Positions 26,734-34,779 of a stretch of DNA of 64,000 bases are shown here, one piece after another. Each line of letters opens with the position of its first letter. The first letter of the stretch is position 1. The translations under genes were made by a program, and so were the position numbers. The notes under the pieces are model-generated. The model had not been told where the DNA came from and made no database searches. It was given only the letters and a program-made list of their open reading frames with translations. The DNA lies in NCBI RefSeq assembly GCF_900155475.1, contig NZ_FXAM01000003.1, positions 62,001 to 126,000 on the forward strand. Reading direction: 5' to 3'. This DNA is from Methylomagnum ishizawai. GTDB lineage: Bacteria; Pseudomonadota; Gammaproteobacteria; Methylococcales; Methylococcaceae.

Positions 26734-27528
26734 TCATTGCCCCTATGCCCTGGTTGATGACAGGGGCGCCTGGGGAATCGAGGATACCCGGCAACCCCGA
26801 GGCGACAGGGTATGCCATCTATGGGGTACGGGTAAATCGGGCGCGGCGTGGCGGGATGGCCAGCCGGAAAAGGGGATGCGTCGTCTTCAACCGTCGCCGG
26901 GCGGGTATCCCGATACCGGGCGGATAGCCCGCCTATTATTTGCCGACCATCGCCGGATAATTATCAGGGGTTGCCCAGGCAATCCCCGGTTATCCCGGCC
27001 ACGGCGCGGACAATCCCTCCGGTATGGGCGTGAATTGGCCACTGCGTTTTTACTCTGGAATACCCGTTGTAACCCATGGGCCTCTCCGGTTAATAATCCG
27101 CCATGGCTGGGTGCGGGTGCGTGGATTTGGTGGTTGGCCAGATGTTTTTCAGGCGCGATGGACTCAAACGCTTTGAGTCATGATTGATATAAAAATCAAT
27201 AGCTTGATTGGTCGTAAACCAGAATCAACTAACCTTGATGGCGGTCGGTTTAAGTCAATTTAAATACTTTTAAAACCCAAATCTTCCCGCCGCTATGTAT
27301 GTATCTTGGATGCGATCCCCCCAACCGCCATGCCCAGGACGATCTGGATGATTACCCGAAAACAACGGTTGATCTTTATTTTTCCATAGGTCTATCATTT
27401 TAGCTTGATGTCGGCTCCGGGTTCTTCCGGTGGAGGCCAGGAAAACTGTCCGTCCCGACCCTGCCGAAAGTGGCTGCGGTCCCACCGCGCCATGCCTTGG
27501 TGAATAACAACGACAAAAGGTACCTACT
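26734..27528. other. Divergent intergenic region between modE copy 1 and mosB
   Basis: There is no convincing gene in these 795 nt. The left part is GC-rich. The right part holds a perfect palindrome at 27161-27179, a second inverted repeat ATTGAT-N6-ATCAAT at 27183-27200, and an AT-rich stretch with TTTAAATACTTTTAAAA. At 27291-27314 one half resembles a ModE box (CGCTATGTA), but the other half does not match, so I do not call it. No sigma-54 pattern or NifA site was found. The mosB start has only AAAGG as a ribosome binding site. Confidence 0.5.
27161..27179. promoter_or_regulatory. Perfect palindrome upstream of mosB
   Basis: GACTCAAA-CGC-TTTGAGTC has two perfect 8-bp arms. It lies about 350 nt before mosB and 4 nt from a second inverted repeat (ATTGAT/ATCAAT, 27183-27200). 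It could be an operator for an unidentified dimeric regulator. It has no U-run of a terminator. Confidence 0.45.
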
Positions 27529-28341
27529 ATGACCCACTCGACAGCCGAGCTAGAAGAGCTCCTCATGCAGCGGTCGCTCACCGACCCGCAGCTGCAAGCG
27601 GCGGCGGCGGCGGCGGCGGATTTCCGCATCCTGCCCAACGCCACGGTCATCAAGATCGGCGGACAGAGCATCATCGACCGCGGTCGCGCCGCCGTCTATC
27701 CGCTGGTGGACGAGATCGTCGCCGCCCGCAAGGAACATCAACTCCTCATCGGCACCGGCGCGGGCACCCGGGCGCGGCACCTCTATTCCATCGCGGCGGG
27801 GCTGAACCTGCCGGCCGGTGTGTTATCGCAACTCGGCGACTCGGTCGCCGACCAGAACGCCGCGATGTTGGGCCAGCTCCTCGCCCAGTACGGTATTTCG
27901 GCGGTCAGCGGCGCGGCGTTGTCGGCGGTGCCGCTCTACCTCGCCGAGGTGAACGCCGTCATCTTCAGCGGGATGCCACCCTACAACCTGTGGATGCGCC
28001 CCGCCGCCGAGGGCGTCATCCCGCCCTACCGCACCGACGCGGGCTGTTTCCTCCTGGCCGAGCAGTTTGGTTGCAAGGCGATGATCTATGTGAAGGACGA
28101 GGACGGACTCTATACCGCGAACCCGAAGACCTCGAAGGACGCCAGCTTCATCCCCAGGATTTCGGTGGACGAGATGCTGGCGAAGGGCTTGCACGACTCG
28201 ATCCTCGAATTCCCGATGCTCGACCTGCTCAAGTCGGCCCACCACGTCCGCCAAGTGCAGGTGGTGAACGGCCTCGTTCCGGGCAACCTGACCCGCGCCC
28301 TCGCCGGCGAACACGTCGGCACCATCATCACCGCCCGCTGA
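27529..28341 (+). CDS. mosB: Molybdenum storage protein beta subunit
   Basis: This 270-aa member of the amino-acid-kinase/UMP-kinase fold is very close to what I recall of Azotobacter Mos[21 protein letters not shown], then [15 protein letters not shown] (nucleotide-binding lysine and glycines), [18 protein letters not shown] and [18 protein letters not shown]. With MosA it forms a heterohexamer that stores tens of molybdate ions as polyoxomolybdate clusters, filled with ATP. The gene is first of a two-gene operon, with mosA 11 nt downstream. Stored Mo would serve the nitrogenase FeMo cofactor. Confidence 0.95.
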   Translation: MTHSTAELEELLMQRSLTDPQLQAAAAAAADFRILPNATVIKIGGQSIIDRGRAAVYPLVDEIVAARKEHQLLIGTGAGTRARHLYSIAAGLNLPAGVLSQLGDSVADQNAAMLGQLLAQYGISAVSGAALSAVPLYLAEVNAVIFSGMPPYNLWMRPAAEGVIPPYRTDAGCFLLAEQFGCKAMIYVKDEDGLYTANPKTSKDASFIPRISVDEMLAKGLHDSILEFPMLDLLKSAHHVRQVQVVNGLVPGNLTRALAGEHVGTIITAR

Positions 28342-28352
28342 GGAACCCCGCC

Positions 28353-29186
28353 ATGGCCGATTCCACCAATACCATCAAGCACGTCGCCTCGCCGCTGGCG
28401 CGCCAAACCCTCCTCGACAGCGAACTCACCCGCCCGGTCGCGGGCCGCAGGCCGATCCGGCTCCTACCCTGGCTGCAAGTCGTCAAGATCGGCGGGCGTT
28501 CCATCATGGACCGCGGGGCCGAGGCCATCCTGCCGCTCGTGGACGAACTGCGTAGGCTCCTGCCCGAGCACCGCCTGCTGCTCCTGACCGGGGCCGGCAT
28601 CCGCGCCCGCCACCTCTACGGCGTCGGTCTCGACCTGGGCCTGCCGGTCGGGTCGCTGGCCCCGCTGGCCGCTAGCGAGGCCGGCCAGAACGGCCATATC
28701 CTGGCTTCGTTGCTGGCCCCGGAGGGTGTCTCCTACGTCGAGCATTCGACCATCGCCAATCAGCTCGCGATCCACCTCTCCGCCGCCCGCGCCGTGGTGG
28801 GGAGCGCCTTCCCGCCCTACCACCACCACGAGTTCCCCGGTTCGCGCATCCCCATCCACCGGGCCGATACCGGCGCGTTCCTGCTCGCCGACGCCCTGGG
28901 CGCCGCGGGCCTCACCCTCGTGGAGGACGTGGACGGGGTGTACACCGCCGATCCCAGGGCTGCCGGCGGGGAGCGGGGGGAACTCATCCGGGAAATCGAC
29001 GCCGCCGAGCTCGCCCAGCGCCCAGGCACGCTGCCGCTCGACCCGGCCCTGCTCGAAGTCATGGCGACCGCCCGCCACTTGGAGCATGTGCAGATCGTGA
29101 ACGGATTGGTGCCGGGACGGCTCACCGCCGCACTGCGCGGCGAACATGTCGGAACCCTCATCCACACCGGCGTGCGTCCCGCCTGA
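28353..29186 (+). CDS. mosA: Molybdenum storage protein alpha subunit
   Basis: This 277-aa partner of MosB has the typical MosA N-terminus ([15 protein letters not shown]), [18 protein letters not shown] and the Mo-cluster-lining segment [18 protein letters not shown] with its His-rich run. It also has [20 protein letters not shown] and the C-terminal [18 protein letters not shown]. The ATG at 28353 follows the mosB stop by 11 nt, with TGAGGAA as ribosome binding site. Longer frames upstream overlap mosB and are not real. Confidence 0.95.
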   Translation: MADSTNTIKHVASPLARQTLLDSELTRPVAGRRPIRLLPWLQVVKIGGRSIMDRGAEAILPLVDELRRLLPEHRLLLLTGAGIRARHLYGVGLDLGLPVGSLAPLAASEAGQNGHILASLLAPEGVSYVEHSTIANQLAIHLSAARAVVGSAFPPYHHHEFPGSRIPIHRADTGAFLLADALGAAGLTLVEDVDGVYTADPRAAGGERGELIREIDAAELAQRPGTLPLDPALLEVMATARHLEHVQIVNGLVPGRLTAALRGEHVGTLIHTGVRPA

Positions 29187-29210
29187 GCGGGTTTGGCGGG
29201 AAGCGATCTT

Positions 29211-29618
29211 TCAGGGCTTGACCGGATGCGCCAGGAGCGGGCCTTTACGTCCGGGAAAGGCGAACAGACCGGCCTTGAAGCTTTCCGCCATGTGTTCGGC
29301 GCGGGCGATGACCCGTTCCGCCGCCGCCGGGGGCAGGGTTTCCCCGGCGGCTTGCCGGAACAGCGCCAGCCAGCGCTCGAAATGGGCGGGTTGCAGCGGC
29401 AGGTGGGTATGAGCCTGATAGGGGCTGCCTTGGTAGCGCCGTGTTCCCAGCAGGACGTGGGACCAGAAATCCGCGACGGTGCGTAGATGCCCATCCCAAT
29501 CGCCGATGGCGGCTTCGAACAAGGGGCCGAGTTCGCCGTCGGCGCGGGCGGAGTGGTAGAAGCGCCGTACTAATTCGGCGATTTGCGGTTCGGTGGCGTC
29601 CGGGACGGGTGCGTTCAT
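29211..29618 (-). CDS. Truncated haemoglobin (group III type)
   Basis: This 135-aa protein has the short 2-over-2 globin plan: LVRRFYHSARADGELGPLFE, FWSHVLLGTRRYQGSPYQAHTHLPL with the proximal His in the AHTHLPL segment, and HFERWLALF. The pattern fits group III. The ATG at 29618 has GAGGAAT upstream. It lies between mosA (convergent, 24 nt apart) and the modC-like gene on the same strand. A role in oxygen or NO handling near nitrogenase is plausible, but nothing here proves it. Confidence 0.85.
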   Translation of the reverse strand: MNAPVPDATEPQIAELVRRFYHSARADGELGPLFEAAIGDWDGHLRTVADFWSHVLLGTRRYQGSPYQAHTHLPLQPAHFERWLALFRQAAGETLPPAAAERVIARAEHMAESFKAGLFAFPGRKGPLLAHPVKP

Positions 29619-29649
29619 GAGGATTCCTCGAAGGGGGAACGGGGCGTGG

Positions 29650-30822
29650 CTAATGCCGGGCGGGGTCGGACGGGACCGGCCCATTCACCCAGGCCGCTTC
29701 CCCGGCGGGATCGGACTTGGCCCAACCGGGCCGGGACGGTTCCGCCGCACCGCACAGGTAGGCGAAGGACTGGGTCTTGGCGAGACAATACACCACCTCG
29801 CCTTCCCGGAGGTCCAGCTCCCGGCAGGCGCGGGCCGTGATCGCGGCCAGCAAGGTGGTCCCGCAATCCACCTGCACCAGGACGTTCCCGCCGTTGGGGA
29901 TCAAGGCGCAGATGCGTCCCTTCAACTGGTTCTGGATCGAAATGCCCGCGAGATAGTGCCGGGACAGCGCGATATCGCCGGAGCGGACCATCACATGGAC
30001 CTGGCGGCCCGGTTCCAGGTCGGGCCGCAGCGGCAGGGTCAATTCGATGCCGAAGCTGGTGGCCAGGGTACAGCCGTCCTCTGCCTGGTGCCCGGCGACG
30101 GTGACCGGGAGGACGTTCTCGGCCTGCCCCAGCCCCAGCGCCTGGGTCGAACCGGCGTCGCGGAACAGTTGCCGCAAGGTGCCGCTGCCCAAAACCTTGC
30201 CGTTGTCCAGCACGATCAAACGGTCGGTCAAGCCGAGGATTTCCCCCAGCGAATGGCTGGCGTAGAGCGTGGGGATGCCGAGTTCGACCTGTACCCGCCG
30301 CAACAGGGGTTGGAGCTGGGCGCGGAAGCCCTGGCCCAGGGGCGCGAAGGGTTCGTCCAGGACCAGGAGCCGGGGCGATTTCAAAAGCGCCCGCGCCAAG
30401 GCGAGGCGCTGGGCCTCCCCGACCGACAACTCGTCCGTATGCCGGTCCAGCAAACGGCCCAGGTCCATCAGCTCGATCAACTGGCCCAGCCTGAGGATGC
30501 GCCGGGGCACCGGGACGCGGTCGTACAGGGCGTGCAGGCCGTTCCGAACCTTTTCCCCCGCCTCGGCGCGGTCGTTCTGCAACACGGCCCCCACGGGCCG
30601 TTGTTCCCTGGGCACCAGGATGCCCTTGCGGCTGTCGAACAGGATTTTCCCGTCCAAAACGATGCGGCCCTTCTGCGGCTGCAAGGTGCCGGCGATCAGG
30701 CCCAGCACGGTGCTTTTGCCCGCCCCGGACACCCCGAATACGCCGGTGCTGTCCTCCCGCATGGAGAGCTCGGTCGCCAGCGTGAATTTCCCCCGGCGCA
30801 TGGTCACGTTCATTTCCAGCAT
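29650..30822 (-). CDS. modC: Molybdate ABC transporter ATPase-like protein (ModC family)
   Basis: This 390-aa ATPase has Walker A GVSGAGKST (about residue 30), signature LSVGEAQRLALARAL (the usual LSGGE has Val in place of the first Gly), Walker B LLVLDEPFAPLG and a switch His (YASHSLGE). It ends in a TOBE-type molybdate domain (SIQNQLKGRICALIP) and a further tail of about 75 residues. I chose the ATG at 30822; the start at 30813 is also possible. No ModB permease is encoded nearby, so its partner is unknown. It is preceded by a ModE box, a sigma-54-type promoter and a NifA-type site. Confidence 0.82.
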   Translation of the reverse strand: MLEMNVTMRRGKFTLATELSMREDSTGVFGVSGAGKSTVLGLIAGTLQPQKGRIVLDGKILFDSRKGILVPREQRPVGAVLQNDRAEAGEKVRNGLHALYDRVPVPRRILRLGQLIELMDLGRLLDRHTDELSVGEAQRLALARALLKSPRLLVLDEPFAPLGQGFRAQLQPLLRRVQVELGIPTLYASHSLGEILGLTDRLIVLDNGKVLGSGTLRQLFRDAGSTQALGLGQAENVLPVTVAGHQAEDGCTLATSFGIELTLPLRPDLEPGRQVHVMVRSGDIALSRHYLAGISIQNQLKGRICALIPNGGNVLVQVDCGTTLLAAITARACRELDLREGEVVYCLAKTQSFAYLCGAAEPSRPGWAKSDPAGEAAWVNGPVPSDPARH

Positions 30823-30837
30823 GGATCGCGGCCCCTC

Positions 30838-30861
30838 CGCTATGGATTTTGATACATAACG
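30838..30861 (-). promoter_or_regulatory. ModE-like operator 3, at the modC promoter
   Basis: The site reads CGCTATGGA-N6-TACATAACG, 24 bp; the right arm reversed is CGTTATGTA, close to the known ModE half-site. It sits 16 nt before the modC start and covers the transcription start expected from the sigma-54 promoter, so binding would block transcription when Mo is plentiful. Confidence 0.6.
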
Positions 30862-30866
30862 GATGA

Positions 30867-30882
30867 TGCAGGAATCGGACCA
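30867..30882 (-). promoter_or_regulatory. Sigma-54 promoter of the modC-like gene
   Basis: On the minus strand this reads TGGTCCG-N4-CTGCA, keeping the invariant GG-N10-GC spacing. It is a weaker -24 element than consensus TGGCACG. A NifA-type site lies about 100 bp upstream. Confidence 0.55.
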
Positions 30883-30980
30883 TGCGCCACGAAAGGGACC
30901 GGCGTTCCGCCGTGGGCCTTCCCGCCCATGCAAACCAAGGACTTGGCCGCGCCGGGGGCGCACGGACCGAACCCACCGCT

Positions 30981-30996
30981 TGTCGCGATCCCGACA
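30981..30996 (-). promoter_or_regulatory. NifA upstream activator site before modC
   Basis: TGT-N10-ACA (TGTCGCGATCCCGACA) fits the NifA binding rule and lies about 100 bp upstream of the sigma-54 pattern. It overlaps the region just beyond the stop of modE copy 2. Confidence 0.6.
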
Positions 30997-31015
30997 AGGA
31001 CGGACCGGTCCGCCA

Positions 31016-31858
31016 TCAAACCCCGCCTGGGCGGCCATCCAGGCCCAGCACGACCGACTCGGGATCGAACAGCGCCGTGACGGCATCTCCCGCCGCCAAT
31101 TCCATGAGTTCCAGGCTCTCGTGGGTCATGACGCTGGCGATGACATCCCCGCCTGGAAGCTGGACCACGACCTCGGTATTGACCGCGCCCTTCCGGACGC
31201 GCTCCACGGTGCCGGCCAACTGGTTCTCCGCCGACAGGCGGTAGCCGCCGAATCCCTTCAACAGCACGACCTGGGGAGCCTTGATCAAGGCCACCACCTC
31301 CAGGCCTGGCCGTAGCTTCATGGTCCCGGCGGACAATCCGGTCACCCAGGCCACGAGGTTGTGCCCGCCCTTGATCCGCAGTTCGACCTCGGTCCCGGCG
31401 TCGCCGGGGCGCACCCGCTCGACCCGCCCGAACAACTGGTTGCAGGCGCTGATCCGCATTTCCAGGCGCCGGAAGAAAACGCGGAGTCCGGGATCGCCGA
31501 GCAACCTGGCGTTCATGTCCCGGAGGAATTGGCGGTGCCGCTCCCGCGCCTGGTTGAACAGGCCGAGCAATTCCCGGCCCGGCGCGGTCAATTGGGCACC
31601 GCCGCCGCGCCGCCCACCGACCTCGGTGTTGACCAGGACTTGCGGCGACAGGTTGTTGGCGCGTTCCAGCATTTCCCAGGCACCCTTGTAGCTCATGTCG
31701 ATCTCGCGGGCAGCCCCGGAAATCGACCCGGTGGCCTCGATGGCCCCCAGGAGGTCGAACAGGCGTTCCGTCAATCCCCCGGCCAGCCTGAGTTCGGAAT
31801 TCACGATCCTGGGGGAATGGGGTTCACGGGATGGGGGCATCGTTGGGGGGTGTGTCAT
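31016..31858 (-). CDS. modE: ModE-type molybdate-responsive regulator, copy 2
   Basis: This 280-aa paralogue of the regulator at 25909-26733 has the same order: winged helix (GSISGAAREIDMSYKGAWEM; NNLSPQVLVNTEVGGRRGGG) and two TOBE domains (SACNQLFGRVERVRP; SAENQLAGTVERVRK). The two copies are alike through the whole length, so they come from a duplication. It lies between a small unknown gene upstream and the modC-like gene downstream on the same strand. Two ModE proteins could give different Mo set-points or could form heterodimers (inference). Confidence 0.9.
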   Translation of the reverse strand: MTHPPTMPPSREPHSPRIVNSELRLAGGLTERLFDLLGAIEATGSISGAAREIDMSYKGAWEMLERANNLSPQVLVNTEVGGRRGGGAQLTAPGRELLGLFNQARERHRQFLRDMNARLLGDPGLRVFFRRLEMRISACNQLFGRVERVRPGDAGTEVELRIKGGHNLVAWVTGLSAGTMKLRPGLEVVALIKAPQVVLLKGFGGYRLSAENQLAGTVERVRKGAVNTEVVVQLPGGDVIASVMTHESLELMELAAGDAVTALFDPESVVLGLDGRPGGV

Positions 31859-31995
31859 CGATCATGGATGGACAGGGAAGGTCCGCGCCGACGGGCGGAT
31901 GCCCGCTCCCGGCGCTTGCCGATCGTCCGGCCCCTGGTTTCCCAGGTCGGCGTTATGCGGATAGGGCGGCGCGATAACCCCGGCAATACCTGCGG

Positions 31996-32337
31996 TCAAT
32001 GGAACTGGCCGGGAGACCTGGGTTCCCCCATGAGGGCGTCGATCTCCTCCATGGGCAGGCATTCCCCGTTGCATTCGGCCTGGAGCCAGCGCTCGCCGAA
32101 TTTGAAGCGGCGGGTCCAGTAACCGTGGTTTTCGCGGAGGTTGGCCAGCCTTTGTCCGGGGTCGGAACCCAACGCTCCATGTCCTTCCAGGAAGGCGTTG
32201 GTGATTTGGATCAGCTGATGGGCCGAGTAGCGCAGCATGAACAGGCTCATCGGTTCGTGGGGCCAGCCCTCGCGGTCGTGGTATTCCTCCCAGCAATCGG
32301 TTTCCGCTTGAACCTTGGGCTTGCTTGTATCCGTCAT
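31996..32337 (-). CDS. Small protein of unknown function, ModE-regulated
   Basis: This 113-aa soluble protein has no signal peptide or membrane helix and is rich in aromatic and acidic residues (DCWEEYHDREGWPHEPMSLFMLRY; HGYWTRRFKFGERWLQAECNGECLPMEEIDALMGEP). It has three Cys, two of them in AECNGEC. I do not recognise the family. The ATG at 32337 is preferred over an upstream start. A ModE-like operator lies about 155 nt upstream (32492-32515), and modE copy 2 follows 137 nt downstream, which suggests a job in Mo handling. Confidence 0.65.
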   Translation of the reverse strand: MTDTSKPKVQAETDCWEEYHDREGWPHEPMSLFMLRYSAHQLIQITNAFLEGHGALGSDPGQRLANLRENHGYWTRRFKFGERWLQAECNGECLPMEEIDALMGEPRSPGQFH

Positions 32338-32491
32338 CGTATGGTCTCTTGGATTGGAAAAGGAGGACGCCAGGGCGGCCATTCAACGCACCGAACCCGC
32401 CCCATGACCTGGGCGCGGGCACATCGATCCGTATCTGGAATGGATCGTTACCACAGCGCAACCCCTGGCGGTGAAAGCCCATCGCGGGCAG

Positions 32492-32515
32492 CGCTATAAT
32501 CATTGCTATATAGCG
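32492..32515. promoter_or_regulatory. ModE-like operator 4
   Basis: CGCTATAAT-N6-TATATAGCG is 24 bp with 7-bp perfect outer arms. It lies upstream of the minus-strand gene ending at 31996. Same design as the box at 22700-22723. Confidence 0.7.
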
Positions 32516-33400
32516 TATCCGACATTATCACGCCCGGTTCATGGCTGTACAGGCCCGAGCGGGGCCGGATTGGAATCCAGGCGGGAAATGCTGAGTGCGA
32601 TGTCTATGCGGGGCGGCGAGTTCGACGGCCACTCTCATGCCATGGATGTAATTTATCAGTAGTTTAAAACTTTTTTGGTTCAAATTTAAATTTGTAATTA
32701 AGATAAAAAATATAATCTTGTGCTATAAATATAAAAAACCCCTGGGAAAGCGATTATTGCTTTATAAAAGCCTAATTTAGCCCCGCCCTCAGCCCTATAC
32801 CCCAGTCCTTTCAAAGTGTAAAAATAGCCCTTCTAAATCAATGGGTTGAAAAGGCCGTTTTTCTGTGTCGAAGCGTAGGACGCCACCAACGGCGACATGG
32901 GCCACAGCAAAATCAGGGGCTTACATAACCCGATTTCGCCAACCGGGTAAACCACTTTGAAAGGGCTGCCCTATACCCCTGTTGGCGAACGGAGGGTGCC
33001 ACGGGTTGCGCCAGGGCCGGGCCTGAAAGCCGTCGACAACGGTGCCGTCACGGCATGGCCGCGCACCGACGATGTCCGGGATCACTGCGGTGATATTGGC
33101 CGGGAAGCATGCTTCCCCGCACTCCGTGCGGCCATGCCGCGCGGAGTGCGCACTAATCGCAAGCGTAGGCCATATGGAACAGCCACTCGTCCCCGTCGTA
33201 GGCGTCGCCCAAGGGATCGTCGGGAATGCGTGGGGAACCGGGCTAGTATCCCGTTCCCAACCCCCTCGCAGACGGTCGGAAGGCGTTCCAGCCATCCGAT
33301 CCGGCGCGGGTAGTTCCGCCGATGTCTTAGGCCATACCGTGGTCATTGGTGTTCATCGCTTCTCCTCCACATGGGGTTTGCCGTGGGTTGGCGATCAAAA
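32516..33400. other. Gene-poor region between ModE box and insertion sequence
   Basis: The stretch 32640-32780 is strongly AT-rich (TTTAAAACTTTTTTGG, TATAAATATAAAAAACC) and unlike the rest of the window. The remainder is GC-rich with no recognisable intact gene. A 141-codon open frame on the minus strand (32921-33346) has no protein-like features and overlaps a decayed small gene at 33153-33356. The right end is the target site of the first insertion sequence. Confidence 0.5.
33153..33356 (-). pseudogene. Possible decayed copy of the small gene at 36002-36193
   Basis: A strong ribosome binding site (GGAGGAGAAGCG) precedes an ATG at 33356. The frame runs for 67 codons to TAG but has two in-frame stops, TAA at codon 10 and TAG at codon 38. 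The C-terminal part (DAYDGDEWLFHMAYACD) resembles the end of the intact small protein on the other side of the insertion sequences (EDDEGGESPLHMAFLGQD). At codon 38 a GYQ in the intact copy faces GY-stop, a one-base change of CAG to TAG. The similarity was judged by eye over a short span. Confidence 0.4.
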
Positions 33401-33410
33401 TAGGTAGACA
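33401..33410. repeat. Target-site duplication, left copy
   Basis: TAGGTAGACA is repeated directly at 34639-34648, on each side of the ISAs1-type element. Ten-base duplications are in the range made by this family. Confidence 0.85.
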
Positions 33411-34638
33411 CAGGGCAATCGCATCAAGCAAGTGTTTGAATTCCGAGGATATGTTGGCGGTACTCGTCGTTCCATCCGGCCAGCAACCGCCGGTTCTTGA
33501 TGCCGGCCTTGGTGGTTTTGTCCTGGCGGAGCAGGTTGAGGGCGATGCGGCGCAGGATGGAGAAGTTCTCCGCCGAGTTGCCCTCGCGCATCCGGGCCTG
33601 GTCCTCGCCGAAGGCAATATCCAAAGACCAGTGCAGGCCATTCTCCACGCCCCAGTGTCCCCGCACGATTTCGCCCATACGGGCGGCGTCCACGCTCAGC
33701 GAACTGATGTAATACCTCCGCTCGCGGCTGGTGGTCCCGCCCACCTCGCGGATGGCCTCGACCATGGCGAGCGTCCTGACCCCCGGCCAGTCGGCGCGGT
33801 CCACCCGTCCGTCCACATCCTCTGCGACCACGCAGCGGCGGGTTTCGATCCGGCCATGGTCCTTCTCCACCCATTCGGCGTGGGTGTGGGGCCTGCCTTC
33901 CCAACCGTCGCGCCCGCCCTCGTCGAAGAAGCCGTCCAGGGCCGCCGCGAGGCCGGGCTGGTTGTTCTTCACGCTCAGCACGTAGTCGGCCTCCTGCCCC
34001 ACGATCTTCGCGGCGATGGCCTTCTGGCAGCCCATGGCGTCGAGGGTCACGACGCAGCCCCTGAGCAGCAGGGCGTCCAGCAACTCCGGGATGGCCGTGA
34101 TCTCGTTCGACTTCTCCGCCGTCCTCACCTGCCCCAACGCCAGCCCAAGCCCATGGGCATACGCCGACACCAAGTGCAGCGCCTTCCCGCCCGCCGACTT
34201 CGACCGCTTGGCCGTCTTGCCGTCGATGGCCACTTGCAGCCCCGCCAGCGCCCCGCACACCCCGCCCATCCAGGCGATGAACCGCTCCTCGAATCCCGCC
34301 GCGTCCAGCAGCGCGAACACCCGTCCGAACGTGTCGTGCGAGGCCACCCCGTTCTCGAACGGCAGGAACCGCCGCAGCCACGGCAGCTTGGCCCGGCCCC
34401 ACAACGCCACCGCCGCCCAGCCGTCCGCTCCGCTCAATACCGCGCAGACCGCCACCAGCAGCAACTCCTTCAAATCATGTCGGGATTGGCGGGTGCGCGG
34501 GTCTTCCAGGTCGGCGAAATGCTCCAGCAGCGGCTTCTTCTCGGCGGTTTCCATCGGGGCTCCTTGTCCAAGGCAAAGACCCGCCATCAACCACTTATGG
34601 CCCTATGCTGTCAAGCTTTCCTTCGTGCGATTGCCCTG
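33411..34638 (-). mobile_element. ISAs1-family insertion sequence, complete
   Basis: The 1228-bp element is bounded by inverted repeats that begin CAGGGCAATCGCA at both ends (identical over 13 bp, then diverging) and is flanked by the direct repeat TAGGTAGACA. It contains one intact transposase gene on the minus strand. Intact gene, matching ends and perfect target duplication all point to a recent insertion. Confidence 0.92.
33424..34554 (-). CDS. ISAs1-family transposase
   Basis: This 376-aa DDE transposase of the IS4-like superfamily begins like other ISAs1 proteins (PLLEHFADLEDPRTRQSRHDL). It has the first catalytic Asp in LQVAIDGKTAKRS, the second near VVTLDAMGCQKAIA, and YYISSL with HWGVENGLHWSLDIAFGED carrying the Glu. 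The ATG at 34554 is preferred to an upstream frame extension. It fills nearly the whole element; its stop lies 13 bp from the end. Confidence 0.92.
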   Translation of the reverse strand: METAEKKPLLEHFADLEDPRTRQSRHDLKELLLVAVCAVLSGADGWAAVALWGRAKLPWLRRFLPFENGVASHDTFGRVFALLDAAGFEERFIAWMGGVCGALAGLQVAIDGKTAKRSKSAGGKALHLVSAYAHGLGLALGQVRTAEKSNEITAIPELLDALLLRGCVVTLDAMGCQKAIAAKIVGQEADYVLSVKNNQPGLAAALDGFFDEGGRDGWEGRPHTHAEWVEKDHGRIETRRCVVAEDVDGRVDRADWPGVRTLAMVEAIREVGGTTSRERRYYISSLSVDAARMGEIVRGHWGVENGLHWSLDIAFGEDQARMREGNSAENFSILRRIALNLLRQDKTTKAGIKNRRLLAGWNDEYRQHILGIQTLA

Positions 34639-34648
34639 TAGGTAGACA
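34639..34648. repeat. Target-site duplication, right copy
   Basis: TAGGTAGACA, identical to 33401-33410. It begins right after the last base of the inverted repeat. Confidence 0.85.
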
Positions 34649-34779
34649 CCCCTGAACCCCTCCTGAACCCGGCCCATGCGGGCAAGGGATCGGGGAATAC
34701 CGCCGACTCGGGAGCCATCCAGGCGGGCGATGCGTGATACCGAACGGTATCTTCTTGCCGGATTCACCGGAACGCCCTA

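Noticed and set aside
27291-27314. Possible fifth ModE box upstream of mosB
   Set aside because: Only the left half (CGCTATGTA) fits; the right half lacks the TATA and only the CG end matches.
29593-30852. Plus-strand open frame of 419 codons opposite modC
   Set aside because: It is antisense to an ATPase gene with all motifs, and has no own features.
32921-33346. Minus-strand frame of 141 codons
   Set aside because: Composition not protein-like and it overlaps in another frame with the decayed small gene that has the better ribosome binding site.
33346-34641. Plus-strand frame of 431 codons through the ISAs1-type element
   Set aside because: Antisense shadow of the transposase; it even runs over both ends of the element.
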